NCBI GenBank assembly: GCA_045539315.1
Contig: JAZQFC010000017.1
Span: 1 to 64,000, forward strand
Source: RUG11462 sp045539315
GTDB taxonomy: Bacteria > Bacillota > Clostridia > Oscillospirales > Acutalibacteraceae
DNA: 64,000 bases
Direction: 5' to 3'
The position numbers were made by a program, and so were the translations under genes. Below, piece after piece: positions 32,854 to 41,512 of this stretch. Below the pieces are notes generated by a model. That model made no database searches. It was not told the DNA's origin and worked only from the letters and a program-made list of their open reading frames with translations. How positions within the stretch are numbered: the first letter of the stretch is position 1; every line of letters begins with the position of its first letter.

Positions 32854-34109
32854 ATATAATTATTGAAAAATCAGTTCTTAATGGCAAAATTTCTGCAATA
32901 TCTTCAAAATCACATGCACACAGAGCGTTAATATGCGCTTCATTATCAAACGATGGTTCTTATATTAAATGTGATAATATTTCAAAAGATATCGAAGCAA
33001 CTGTAAATTGTTTAAATGGTTTAGGCGCAGAGATTACTTATAAAGACAATGTTTTTTGCGTAAAACCTATCAATATTAATAATGCAACTAAAATAATAGA
33101 CTGTGGTGAAAGTGGTTCAACCTTGAGATTTTTACTTCCCATTATTGCTGCATTAGGTCTTGATGTTGATATAAAAATGCACGGCAGACTACCTGACAGG
33201 CCTTTGTTTCCACTCGATAGAGAAATGATAAAGCACGGTTGCACATTAATTCGCGAAAATGATACATTACATATTAGCGGACAATTAAAATCTGCAGATT
33301 TTGAAATAGAAGGAAATATATCTTCGCAATTTATAACCGGTCTTCTTTTTGCAATTCCAATTTTAAAAGGAAAAAGCAGAATAATTGTTAAGGGTAATCT
33401 TGAATCATATTCTTATATACTTTTAACACTTGATGTTTTAAAAGATTTTGGAATTGAATATAAATTTGAAAACAATGTTTTTGAATTGATAAAAAACAAA
33501 TATAACGCTAAAAATATTGAAATAGAAGGTGACTGGTCAAACGCTGCCTTTTGGATATGCGCAGGTGCGCTTTTAGAAAAAGGCTTGACTGTTGAAAATA
33601 TTAATTTTAACTCTAAACAAGGCGACAAAAAAATCATCGATATCGTTAAAGAATTCGGCGCAAATGTTGAAATTTGCGGTAGTATAGCGAATATTTCGGC
33701 TAATTCTTTAAAAGGAATTGTAGTTGATGCATCAGATATACCGGATTTAGTGCCTATAATCGCTATAACTGCTTGTAATGCAGAAGGAAAAACAATAATT
33801 AAAAATGCTGGTAGGTTAAGAATTAAAGAAAGCGATAGAATTAAAAGTGTCGTAGAAATGATTAATAATTTAGGCGGTATTGCCGAAGAAACCGATGATG
33901 GAATGATAATCACAGGTTGCAAACTTCTCGGTGGTGTTGTTAATTCTTACAATGACCACAGAATTGCAATGAGTGCTACTATTGCATCTTTAATATGCGA
34001 AAATGAAGTTAAAATAATAAACGCAGAATCGGTTGAAAAATCTTATCCAATGTTTTATAATGATTTTAAAAAACTCGGCGGAATATATAAGGAGGAAGAA
34101 AATGAGTAG
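32850..34109 (+). CDS. aroA: 3-Phosphoshikimate 1-carboxyvinyltransferase (EPSP synthase)
   Basis: The 419-residue protein has the two-lobe EPSP synthase fold. SSKSHAHRALICASLS supplies the N-terminal Lys-Ser-x-x-x-x-Arg site. CGESGSTLRFLLPIIAAL, GRLPDRPL and the C-terminal RIKESDRIKSV and DHRIAMS are present. Position 2 of the LPxRP region reads GRLPDRP. It joins PEP to shikimate 3-phosphate. Overlaps with both neighbours (4 and 8 bases) show tight coupling. Confidence 0.96.
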   Translation: MNIIIEKSVLNGKISAISSKSHAHRALICASLSNDGSYIKCDNISKDIEATVNCLNGLGAEITYKDNVFCVKPININNATKIIDCGESGSTLRFLLPIIAALGLDVDIKMHGRLPDRPLFPLDREMIKHGCTLIRENDTLHISGQLKSADFEIEGNISSQFITGLLFAIPILKGKSRIIVKGNLESYSYILLTLDVLKDFGIEYKFENNVFELIKNKYNAKNIEIEGDWSNAAFWICAGALLEKGLTVENINFNSKQGDKKIIDIVKEFGANVEICGSIANISANSLKGIVVDASDIPDLVPIIAITACNAEGKTIIKNAGRLRIKESDRIKSVVEMINNLGGIAEETDDGMIITGCKLLGGVVNSYNDHRIAMSATIASLICENEVKIINAESVEKSYPMFYNDFKKLGGIYKEEENE

Positions 34110-35181
34110 TACATATGGAAATAATATTAAAGTTTCAATTTTTGGTCAGTCTCATTCAAAAGCAATAGGCGTAACTATTGATGGTTTGCCTGCAGGAATT
34201 AGAATTGATTTAGATGAGTTGCAAACTTTTTTAAACAGAAGAGCACCAGGTAACGCAAAATTTGCTACTTCCAGAAAAGAACCGGACGCACCTGAATTTT
34301 TATCAGGGTTAGTTAACAATACTACTTGTGGCGCTCCTTTAACAGCGGTTATTTATAATCAAAATGCTCATTCAAGTGATTATAATAATATTGTTGATAT
34401 TCCAAGACCAGGTCATGCAGATTTTACTGCGCAGGTTAAATATAAAGGTTATCAAGACGTTTCAGGAGGCGGACATTTTTCCGGCCGTCTTACTGCGCCA
34501 ATTTGCATAGCAGGTGGAATTGTAAAACAAATACTTGAAAATATGGGAATTGAAATATTTGCTCATATCAATTCAATTTTAAATGAAACAGACGATACAA
34601 TTGACAAAATAAAACCTGATATAAGTTTATTAAAATCAATTTCAAGCAAAAATTTTCCTGTTATTAATGATGAAAAAGGGCAATTAATGCAAAAAATTAT
34701 TGAAAAAGCAAAACAAGATGGCGATTCTGTTGGTGGTACAATTGAATGCGTTGTAACAGGCCTTAAAGCAGGTATTGGTAATCCTATGTTTGATGGCCTT
34801 GAAAATAAAATCGCATCTGCTTGTTTTGTTGTTCCTGCTATTAAAGGCATAGAATTTGGTAATGGTTTTGAGTGTTCAACTCTTTATGGTAGTCAAAACA
34901 ATGATGAGTTTTATTATGAAAATGATGATATAAAAACTCGTACTAATAACCACGGTGGAATTTTAGGTGGAATTTCATCAGGTATGCCATTATATTTTAA
35001 AGTTGCAGTTAAACCAACACCATCAATTGCTAAAGCGCAAAACTCAATTAGTTTTAGCAGAAAAGAAAACACAATTTTAGAAATTAAAGGTCGCCACGAC
35101 CCTTGTATTGTGCCTCGTGCAGTACCTGTAATAGAAGCAGTAACTGCTTTGGCGATTTATGACGCAATATTAGACAATTAA
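34102..35181 (+). CDS. aroC: Chorismate synthase
   Basis: From ATG 34102 the protein is 359 residues with the signatures IFGQSHSKAIGVTIDGLPAG, RRAPG and SGGGHFSGRLTAPICIAGG. The C-terminus has GRHDPCIVPRAVPVIEA. It makes chorismate with reduced FMN. AAGGAGG precedes ATG 34102, which overlaps aroA by 8 bases; the longer open frame upstream is inside aroA. Confidence 0.96.
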   Translation: MSSTYGNNIKVSIFGQSHSKAIGVTIDGLPAGIRIDLDELQTFLNRRAPGNAKFATSRKEPDAPEFLSGLVNNTTCGAPLTAVIYNQNAHSSDYNNIVDIPRPGHADFTAQVKYKGYQDVSGGGHFSGRLTAPICIAGGIVKQILENMGIEIFAHINSILNETDDTIDKIKPDISLLKSISSKNFPVINDEKGQLMQKIIEKAKQDGDSVGGTIECVVTGLKAGIGNPMFDGLENKIASACFVVPAIKGIEFGNGFECSTLYGSQNNDEFYYENDDIKTRTNNHGGILGGISSGMPLYFKVAVKPTPSIAKAQNSISFSRKENTILEIKGRHDPCIVPRAVPVIEAVTALAIYDAILDN

Positions 35182-35193
35182 GGAGAAAAACAG

Positions 35194-36336
35194 ATGAATT
35201 TAGATGAATTAAGAGTTGAAATAGATAAAATTGATGATCAATTAATTAAATTATTTCAAGAAAGAATGGATATTGCAGTTAAAATAGGTGAATACAAAAA
35301 GAATAATAATATTCCTGTTTTAAATTCGCAAAGAGAAAGAGAAAAACTCAATGATGTTGCTGATAAGGCAAATCCAGAAATGAAATCTTATTTAAGAGTT
35401 TTGTATTCACTTTTATTTGAGTTAAGCCGTTCTCATCAAGAAAAAATACTCGAGAAAAATTCTGAACTTTATAATAATATCAGTAAATCAATTAGTGAAA
35501 CTAATAATCTTTTCCCAACAGAGTGTGTTGTTGCGTGTCAAGGTGTTGAAGGTTCGTATTCACAAATTGCCTGTGAAAAAATGATTAAAAACCCAAGTAT
35601 TATGTACTTTGATGAATGGGATAAAGTCTTCACTGCAATTGAACAAGGTTTTTGTAAATACGGAATTTTACCTATTGAAAATAGCACTGCAGGTTCTGTA
35701 AAACAAGTTTATGATTTAATGGTTCATCATAATTTCAGTATTGTTAAAAGCGCTAGAATTCAAATTAATCATAGTTTACTTGCTAAAAAAGGCACAAAAC
35801 TCGAAAACGTAAAAGAAATCATTTCTCATGAACAAGCATTAGCGCAATGTTCAGAGTTTATAAGCGGTCTTAAAGACGTTAAAATCACTACAGTAGAAAA
35901 TACTGCTCTTGCTGCTAAAATGGTAGCAGAGAGCGATAGTGACGATATTGCGGCGCTTTCTTCTAATAACTGCGCAGAACTTTATAACCTTAATTGTCTT
36001 AAAACATCTGCGCAAGATAAAAACAATAATTATACAAGATTTATTTGCATTTCTAAAAACCTTGAAATCTATCCAGGCGCAGATAAAACTAGTTTAATGC
36101 TCGTCCTTCCACACAAACCTGGCGCGCTTTATAAAGTTCTTTCAAGACTTTATGCTCTTGATATTAACTTGATTAAACTTGAAAGCCGTCCACTTGCAGA
36201 TAGAGACTTTGAATTTATGTTCTATTTTGATTTAGAAACTTCAATTTATTCAGAAGAATTTGTTCAACTTATCTGTGAATTAGATGGTATTTGCGATGAG
36301 TTTAAATATCTTGGAAGTTACTCCGAGGTGGTATAA
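35194..36336 (+). CDS. pheA: Chorismate mutase / prephenate dehydratase (P-protein)
   Basis: The 380-residue protein is a three-domain fusion. An AroQ-type chorismate mutase (1-85) opens with LRVEIDKIDDQLIKLFQERM. A prephenate dehydratase domain (about 105-285) has GVEGSYSQIAC and LPIENSTAGSV. A C-terminal ACT domain has HKPGALYKVLSRL and ESRP for phenylalanine feedback. It supplies prephenate to TyrA and phenylpyruvate for phenylalanine. AAGGAG precedes the ATG, and aroE starts immediately after its stop. Confidence 0.95.
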   Translation: MNLDELRVEIDKIDDQLIKLFQERMDIAVKIGEYKKNNNIPVLNSQREREKLNDVADKANPEMKSYLRVLYSLLFELSRSHQEKILEKNSELYNNISKSISETNNLFPTECVVACQGVEGSYSQIACEKMIKNPSIMYFDEWDKVFTAIEQGFCKYGILPIENSTAGSVKQVYDLMVHHNFSIVKSARIQINHSLLAKKGTKLENVKEIISHEQALAQCSEFISGLKDVKITTVENTALAAKMVAESDSDDIAALSSNNCAELYNLNCLKTSAQDKNNNYTRFICISKNLEIYPGADKTSLMLVLPHKPGALYKVLSRLYALDINLIKLESRPLADRDFEFMFYFDLETSIYSEEFVQLICELDGICDEFKYLGSYSEVV

Positions 36337-37083
36337 ATGAAGTGTGGTTTGTTAGGCAGAAAATTAGGTCATAGTTATTCACCACAAATTCATTCTTTTT
36401 TAAATGAATATGAATACAAACTTTATGAAGTCGAGCCTGAAGATTTAGACAAATTTATGAAATCGACTGAATTAGACGCATTTAATGTAACCATTCCTTA
36501 TAAAAAAGATGTTATTCCTTATTGCAATAAGTTATCTGACGGCGCCAAAAAGATAGGCGCAGTTAACACAATTGTGAGAGAAAAAGATGGCACATTAACA
36601 GGTTATAATACTGATTACGATGGTTTTATTCATATGATTAAAACTGCTAATGTTGATGTAAGTGGTAAAAAAGCAATAATTCTTGGTAATGGTGGCGCTT
36701 CGCTTACTTGTCAATGCGTTTTAAAAGATTTAGGAGCAAGTGAAGTTGTTGTATTTGATAAAGAGGGCGCTACTTCTTATGATGATATTCATCTTCATTA
36801 TGATGCTAAAATCATTGTAAATGCAACACCTGTTGGAATGTATCCAAATGTTGATGCTAGTCTTATTGATTTAACTAATTTCAAAGAATGTGAAGCAGTT
36901 TTAGATTTAATCTATAACCCTGAAAAGACTAAATTATTACAACAAGCACAAGAACTTGGAATGAACATTGCAAATGGCTTAATAATGCTTATTGCTCAAG
37001 CAAAAAAAGCCTGTGAATACTTCACAAGCACACAAATAGATGATTCAATTATAGAAAAAATATCAAAGGAATTGAAAATATGA
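36337..37083 (+). CDS. aroE: Shikimate dehydrogenase
   Basis: The 248-residue protein begins with GLLGRKLGHSYSPQIHSFL, the shikimate-binding S-x-S. FNVTIPYKKDVI supplies the catalytic Lys. A Rossmann motif AIILGNGGASLTCQCV follows, where most AroE proteins have GAGGA. It reduces 3-dehydroshikimate. It is slightly shorter than many homologues but has all motifs. It overlaps aroQ by 4 bases. Confidence 0.93.
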   Translation: MKCGLLGRKLGHSYSPQIHSFLNEYEYKLYEVEPEDLDKFMKSTELDAFNVTIPYKKDVIPYCNKLSDGAKKIGAVNTIVREKDGTLTGYNTDYDGFIHMIKTANVDVSGKKAIILGNGGASLTCQCVLKDLGASEVVVFDKEGATSYDDIHLHYDAKIIVNATPVGMYPNVDASLIDLTNFKECEAVLDLIYNPEKTKLLQQAQELGMNIANGLIMLIAQAKKACEYFTSTQIDDSIIEKISKELKI

Positions 37084-37496
37084 AAATTCTTGTAATAAAC
37101 GGACCAAATCTTAATATGTTAGGTCTTCGTGAGCCAGAAATTTATGGCGATAAAACTTATCAAGCGCTTTGCGATATGATAAATAATCATTGCGCAAAAA
37201 AGGGAATAGAGGTTGAAATTTTTCAGTCTAATCACGAGGGTGATTTAGTTGATAAAATTCAAAGCGCATATAATAATTTTGATGGTATAGTTATTAACCC
37301 TGCGGCTTATACTCATACTAGCGTTGCTATTTTAGACGCATTAAAAGCAGTAAATATTCCTGCAGTTGAAGTTCATATTTCTGATGTTGATTCTCGAGAA
37401 GATTTTCGTCAAATTTCTTATGTTAGAAACTATTGTTTTAAAACTATAAGTGGCAAAGGTTTTGATGGTTATATAGAAGCAATTGAATTATTTTAA
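37080..37496 (+). CDS. aroQ: 3-Dehydroquinate dehydratase, type II
   Basis: The 138-residue protein opens with ILVINGPNLNMLGLREPEIYG, contains QSNHEGDLVDKIQ and INPAAYTHTSVAI with the catalytic His, and ends in VEVHISD. These are the type II dehydroquinase hallmarks. It is the last gene of the operon and ends at a terminator. Shikimate kinase is not encoded in the operon and must be elsewhere. Confidence 0.96.
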   Translation: MKILVINGPNLNMLGLREPEIYGDKTYQALCDMINNHCAKKGIEVEIFQSNHEGDLVDKIQSAYNNFDGIVINPAAYTHTSVAILDALKAVNIPAVEVHISDVDSREDFRQISYVRNYCFKTISGKGFDGYIEAIELF

Positions 37497-37497
37497 T

Positions 37498-37534
37498 AAA
37501 AAATCTCTTAACAAAATTGTTAAGAGATTTTTTG
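37498..37534 (+). terminator. Intrinsic terminator of the aromatic operon
   Basis: AAAAAATCTCTTAACAA (37498-37514) pairs with TTGTTAAGAGATTTTTT (37517-37533). A long perfect stem with T run. Confidence 0.9.
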
Positions 37535-37550
37535 TTGTTTAACAAAATAA

Positions 37551-37619
37551 AATAGACCTTAAGGTCTTAAAATTACCAGTCCTAAAAATGGATATGATAA
37601 CTCTCGCTTAAGGTCTATT
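37551..37619. repeat. Long inverted repeat with a nested palindrome
   Basis: AATAGACCTTAAG (37551-37563) is repeated in inverted form as CTTAAGGTCTATT (37607-37619), a 13-bp stem around 43 bases. The 5' arm overlaps a perfect 12-base palindrome, GACCTTAAGGTC (37555-37566). On the - strand it is followed by a T-rich stretch and could terminate the araC-type gene. A small RNA or protein-binding site is also possible. Confidence 0.6.
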
Positions 37620-37665
37620 ATTAGTATATCTGAAATTTTAAAAAAATGTCAAGATTGACTATAGT

Positions 37666-38484
37666 TTACATATTTTGTTTTAAAAAGTTTTTAGGGGAGA
37701 CGCCTACGAATTTTTTAAATGTTTTACTAAAATGATAAATATCAGAAAAATGAAGTTCTTGTGAGATTTCTCCAATTGTAAATGTATCAAGCAAAAGCAT
37801 TTGTTTTGCTTTTTCAATTCTGTGCTTTTGTCTAAAATCAATTGGGTTATCGCCACTATACTCACGGAATAGTTTTCTAAAATAACCTTCACTAACACCG
37901 CAAATCTTTGCAATTTCATCAATAGACTTATCAGAATCACTCTCTAAAAGTTCAATTCCATCTTTAATATAAGAGAATCTATGCTTAACAGTAGATTTTC
38001 TTCGTTTCTTTGAAACTTGTGCAAATACTTTATAAATAAGTGAAGTTATTTCAGGTACACAAGTAAGACTTTTTTGAAATTCATCTGCAGCATTTTTTAT
38101 ATCAACAGAAGTCTGCACATCAACATTTTTTAAACAAACAACAGGTTTATCAAAAGATGCAATATCATTACCGTGTATATCTTTCATATCAAAATGCATT
38201 ACAATAGTATCAGGTCTGTTAGGCGCAGTATCAAAAAATTCAACTGTATATTCAATACCTTTTGGCATATATGCAAGTTGATTCTTTTCAACCAAAATTA
38301 CATTTTTATCAGAATCAGTAATTTTTGCAGAAGAATTAATAAACCACAAAAATGTATGAGATGGTTTTGGTTTGCCTATACAAGAATAAAAGTTGTTACG
38401 AGAATACCAATTTTGATATTTTACAAAAGGCTCTGTAATGTAAAAAAACGAATGATATAACTCCTCAAAACTTACTATTTTCAT
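37666..38484 (-). CDS. AraC-family transcriptional regulator of the divergent catabolic operon
   Basis: From ATG 38484 the protein is 272 residues. An N-terminal cupin-like sensing domain (1-150) is followed by a two-helix-turn-helix AraC domain (about 175-272). The second motif is HFSDIYHFSKTFKKFVGVSPKNF, close to the family consensus. AAGGGG lies 8 bases before the start; an upstream in-frame ATG (38517) lacks a site. It is divergent from, and 151 bases away from, the sugar operon at 38636-49573, so it is very likely its activator. Ligand unknown. Confidence 0.9.
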   Translation of the reverse strand: MKIVSFEELYHSFFYITEPFVKYQNWYSRNNFYSCIGKPKPSHTFLWFINSSAKITDSDKNVILVEKNQLAYMPKGIEYTVEFFDTAPNRPDTIVMHFDMKDIHGNDIASFDKPVVCLKNVDVQTSVDIKNAADEFQKSLTCVPEITSLIYKVFAQVSKKRRKSTVKHRFSYIKDGIELLESDSDKSIDEIAKICGVSEGYFRKLFREYSGDNPIDFRQKHRIEKAKQMLLLDTFTIGEISQELHFSDIYHFSKTFKKFVGVSPKNFLKQNM

Positions 38485-38515
38485 AGATTTTCCCCTTAAA
38501 ATCAAGTTTTTTATC

Positions 38516-38544
38516 ATTATAGCACATCTTTTCGGAAAATGAAA
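38516..38544 (-). promoter_or_regulatory. Possible promoter of the araC-type regulator
   Basis: TATAAT on the - strand (38516-38521) is preceded 17 bases upstream by a weak -35, TTTCAT (38539-38544). Confidence 0.45.
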
Positions 38545-38570
38545 CGTTTTTTACAAAAAAATTGTTGTTT

Positions 38571-38604
38571 TTAACATTTAATTTTTAAATAGTGCGTTTA
38601 TAAT
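38571..38604 (+). promoter_or_regulatory. Possible activator-dependent promoter of the catabolic operon
   Basis: TATAAT lies at 38599-38604, but no good -35 hexamer is found at 16-18 bases (TTTAAT is the best). TTAACA at 38571-38576 is too far. A good -10 with poor -35 beside a divergent AraC gene suggests activator dependence. Confidence 0.45.
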
Positions 38605-38635
38605 GAAGATAGAATATATGAAAGGTGGAGTATAT

Positions 38636-40036
38636 TTGTTTGATTACAAAGTAAAAATCGGTTTAGTTGCTATGCGTAGAAACACAACTGATAGACCTCG
38701 CGGAACTTTTTTAACTTGGTATTCAGCAGAACAAAGAGGAAAACGATTCACTGAATACATAGAAAAGAATTTCGCAAGTGAAAATGTTGAATTTGTTGAT
38801 AACAAAGGCATTGGTATTGAAGATTTAGTCTTCGATGAGAAAAGCGCTAATGAAGTTATCGAGAGATTTAAAAAAGAAAAAGTTGACGCAGTATTTATCA
38901 TAAATTGCAACTTCGGTAATGAAGAAGCGGCTGCAGATATTGCTTCTGCGCTTGGAAAACCCGTTCTATTATGGGCACCGCTTGATGATGAATATTATGT
39001 TGATGGTATGCGTCCAACTGATTCTCAATGCGGTCTTTTTGGTGTTTCTCGTCAAATGCAAAGATATCACATTCCTTTTTCTCATTTACCTTGTTGTAGA
39101 GTGGAAAGTGATGAATTTAAAGAAGGCTTTGATAGTTTTGTTAGAGTTGCTTGTATGGTTAAAAACTTCAAAGGTATGAGAATTGGTCAAGTTGGCGCTC
39201 GTCCTGCTCCTTTTTATTCAGTTATTTGGAATGAAGGAGAACTAATGGAAAAGTTCGGTGTTAGAATCATTCCAATTAACTTTGCAATTATCGAGCAAAG
39301 AATGAAAGAAGCACCTGAACTTTATAAAGATGAAATAGAAGAATATGAAAAATATTTCTTGACAAATTATGAACTTGATGATTTAACTCCTCAATACATA
39401 AAACCTATGGCAACAATGGTTGCAATGTATAAACATTTATTTGAAGAGTTTAATCTTGATGTTATTTCCGCAGAATGTTGGACTGCTACACCTGTTATGT
39501 TTGATGGTTTAGCACCTTGCGCTTTGTATGGATTATTAAATGAAATGGGTTATATGATAGCGTGTGAAAGTGATATGCACTGCGCTTTAACAATGGCACT
39601 TTTAAAATGTGCAACACTTGGTAAAGGCAAACCACTTTTTGGCGAGTTTACTGTAAGACACCCTGAAAATAAAAACGCCGAACTTTTATGGCACTGCGGT
39701 CCATTCCCAGTTTCAGAAAAAGCAGAAGGTACTAAAGCGCGTCTTGTTAACCAAAGAGCGTGGTTAAGAGCAAAAGACGGTACTTATACAGTTGCTCGTA
39801 TCGACCAGGAAAGCGGCAATTATATGATTTTACCTTTGGTTTGTAAAACAACTGAAGGTCCGCAAACTCACGGAACATACATTTGGGGAGAATTTGAAGA
39901 TTTGCAAAAAATCGAAGACAAACTCATTGATGGCCCTTATATTCATCACTTTGTTGAAATTAAAGGCGATTACACAAAAGAAATTAAAGAGTTTACAAAA
40001 TACTTCCCAAATTTAAAAATAGATAAAATAGATTGA
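38636..40036 (+). CDS. L-fucose/L-arabinose isomerase-family protein
   Basis: From TTG 38636 the protein is 466 residues. It belongs to the L-fucose isomerase-like family (COG2407), which has an N-terminal Rossmann-like half and a C-terminal metal-dependent isomerase half. Visible segments are KPVLLWAPLDDEYYVDGMR, IGQVGARPAPFYSVIWNEGEL, SAECWTATPVMF, and CESDMHCALTMALL with likely metal ligands. The TTG start is chosen because AAAGGTGGAG (38621-38630) stands just before it; ATG 38618 or 38603 are alternatives. It is the first gene of the AraC-linked operon, implying an aldose-ketose isomerisation. The substrate cannot be inferred. Confidence 0.8.
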   Translation: MFDYKVKIGLVAMRRNTTDRPRGTFLTWYSAEQRGKRFTEYIEKNFASENVEFVDNKGIGIEDLVFDEKSANEVIERFKKEKVDAVFIINCNFGNEEAAADIASALGKPVLLWAPLDDEYYVDGMRPTDSQCGLFGVSRQMQRYHIPFSHLPCCRVESDEFKEGFDSFVRVACMVKNFKGMRIGQVGARPAPFYSVIWNEGELMEKFGVRIIPINFAIIEQRMKEAPELYKDEIEEYEKYFLTNYELDDLTPQYIKPMATMVAMYKHLFEEFNLDVISAECWTATPVMFDGLAPCALYGLLNEMGYMIACESDMHCALTMALLKCATLGKGKPLFGEFTVRHPENKNAELLWHCGPFPVSEKAEGTKARLVNQRAWLRAKDGTYTVARIDQESGNYMILPLVCKTTEGPQTHGTYIWGEFEDLQKIEDKLIDGPYIHHFVEIKGDYTKEIKEFTKYFPNLKIDKID

Positions 40037-40054
40037 TTTTAAGGAGAATTTATT

Positions 40055-41491
40055 ATGCAATACCATATGAACAAGTTTTTGTTTTCAATGATTCTTACAG
40101 AACTTGAAGACGCAGTTGGAGTTGAAAATTGTTCAACTCGTCAAATCGACAAAGTTACACACAGTGTTGACTACTATTGGTTGTCAAGAATGTGGGCTGA
40201 CAGAGGCGAGAGAATGCCAGAAGCAGACTTTGTTGTTTGCCCTAAAGATGCTAATGAAGTTTCAAAAGTAGTAAAAATCGCTAATTACTACAAAATTCCT
40301 GTAACTACTTGGGGCGCAGGTGGCGGTACACAAGGTGGCGCCATTCCTGTTTGTGGCGGTATTATTCTTGATACAAAGAGAATGAACGAAATCTATGAAG
40401 TAAACACAGAAGGTATGTACATCGAATGTGGTACCGGTGCTATTTATAAACATATTGAATGGGCAGCAAATGAAGTAGGCAAGGCTACTATGCACTATCC
40501 ATCTTCACTTACTTGCTCAACAGTTGGTGGTTTCTTAGCACACAGAGGTATCGGTGTTTGCTCAACAAAATACGGTAAAATCGATGATATGGTGCTTAAA
40601 ATGGAAGTTGTATTACCAAATGGTGATATTATTGAAACTTCACCTGCTCCAAAACATGCTGCAGGTCCTGACCTTAACCAAATCTTTATCGGTTCCGAAG
40701 GTACATTAGGTATTATAACAAAAGCACAAATTAGAATTTTTGACCAACCAGAAGAGCGAAGATTTAGAGGATTCTTGTTCCAAGATATGTCTGGTGCATT
40801 TAAAGCATCTCGTGAACTTTTACAAAAATTCAAACCATCAGTTATGCGTTTGTATGATGAGGCTGAAACCGCTTCTCTTATCAAAAAAATCGTTGGTGTT
40901 GAACGTAAAGGCGCATTTATGAACGTTGCAATTGAAGGTTGCAAAGAAATGGTTGAAGTTGAAGAAAAAATTCTTCTTGAAACATTCAAAAAGTATGGCG
41001 CTGAAGATTTAGGTTCTGAATACGGCGAGAAATGGTGGAAAGAAAAGATTACATTCTTCTATCCTGGTCATATGATGGATATTCCTCAAATGTTTGGTAC
41101 TATGGATACTATTGCTCCATATGGCAAAATTGAAGAAATCTACTGGGCTATGAAAGAAGCAATTGAAACTAACTTCCCACAAGCAAAATTCATTGCTCAC
41201 TTCTCACACTGGTATGAGTGGGGCGCAATGGTTTATGATAGATTTATCGTTGAAGGTAAAGATGTACCTCAAGACCCTGTTGAAGCACTTCGTTTACACC
41301 AAGCAATTTGGACTTGTGGTGTAAGAGCAGCTCTTAAACATGGCGGTGTTGTAAATGACCACCACGGTGTTGGTATCAAACTCGGCCGTCTTATGAAAGA
41401 ACAATATGGTCCTGCAATGCAAGTATTTGAAGGACTTAAAAAACAACTTGACCCTAACGGAATTATGAATCCGTTTAAACTCGGTCTTTAA
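40055..41491 (+). CDS. FAD-binding (PCMH/VAO-type) dehydrogenase, GlcD/alkyl-DHAP-synthase-like
   Basis: The 478-residue protein has the FAD-binding PCMH domain (about 50-230), with PVTTWGAGGGTQGGAIPVCGGIILD and LNQIFIGSEGTLGIITKA. The C-terminal oxidase domain has HFSHWYEWGAMVYDRF and NDHHGVGIKLGRLM, the latter like alkyldihydroxyacetonephosphate synthase and D-lactate dehydrogenases. Homologues oxidise 2-hydroxy acids and pass electrons to ETF or Fe-S partners. Here an Fe-S gene follows after 21 bases and an EtfB-EtfA fusion ends the operon. So it probably oxidises a hydroxy acid or aldehyde-derived acid from the sugar pathway. AAGGAG precedes the ATG. Confidence 0.82.
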   Translation: MQYHMNKFLFSMILTELEDAVGVENCSTRQIDKVTHSVDYYWLSRMWADRGERMPEADFVVCPKDANEVSKVVKIANYYKIPVTTWGAGGGTQGGAIPVCGGIILDTKRMNEIYEVNTEGMYIECGTGAIYKHIEWAANEVGKATMHYPSSLTCSTVGGFLAHRGIGVCSTKYGKIDDMVLKMEVVLPNGDIIETSPAPKHAAGPDLNQIFIGSEGTLGIITKAQIRIFDQPEERRFRGFLFQDMSGAFKASRELLQKFKPSVMRLYDEAETASLIKKIVGVERKGAFMNVAIEGCKEMVEVEEKILLETFKKYGAEDLGSEYGEKWWKEKITFFYPGHMMDIPQMFGTMDTIAPYGKIEEIYWAMKEAIETNFPQAKFIAHFSHWYEWGAMVYDRFIVEGKDVPQDPVEALRLHQAIWTCGVRAALKHGGVVNDHHGVGIKLGRLMKEQYGPAMQVFEGLKKQLDPNGIMNPFKLGL

Positions 41492-41512
41492 TTAATAGGG
41501 AGGTATTTAGTT

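Noticed and set aside
33413..33922. 169-codon - strand frame inside aroA
   Set aside because: It is antisense to a complete, well-matched aroA, has no ribosome site and shows no recognisable motif.
38530..38556. Possible catabolite-responsive (cre) site, TGAAACGTTTT, in the araC intergenic region
   Set aside because: The spacing does not fit the TGWAANCGNTNWCA consensus (one base is missing between the A run and CG) and the right half is poor.
40495..40989. 164-codon - strand frame opposite the FAD dehydrogenase
   Set aside because: Shadow of a conserved FAD-binding protein on the + strand with no own signals.
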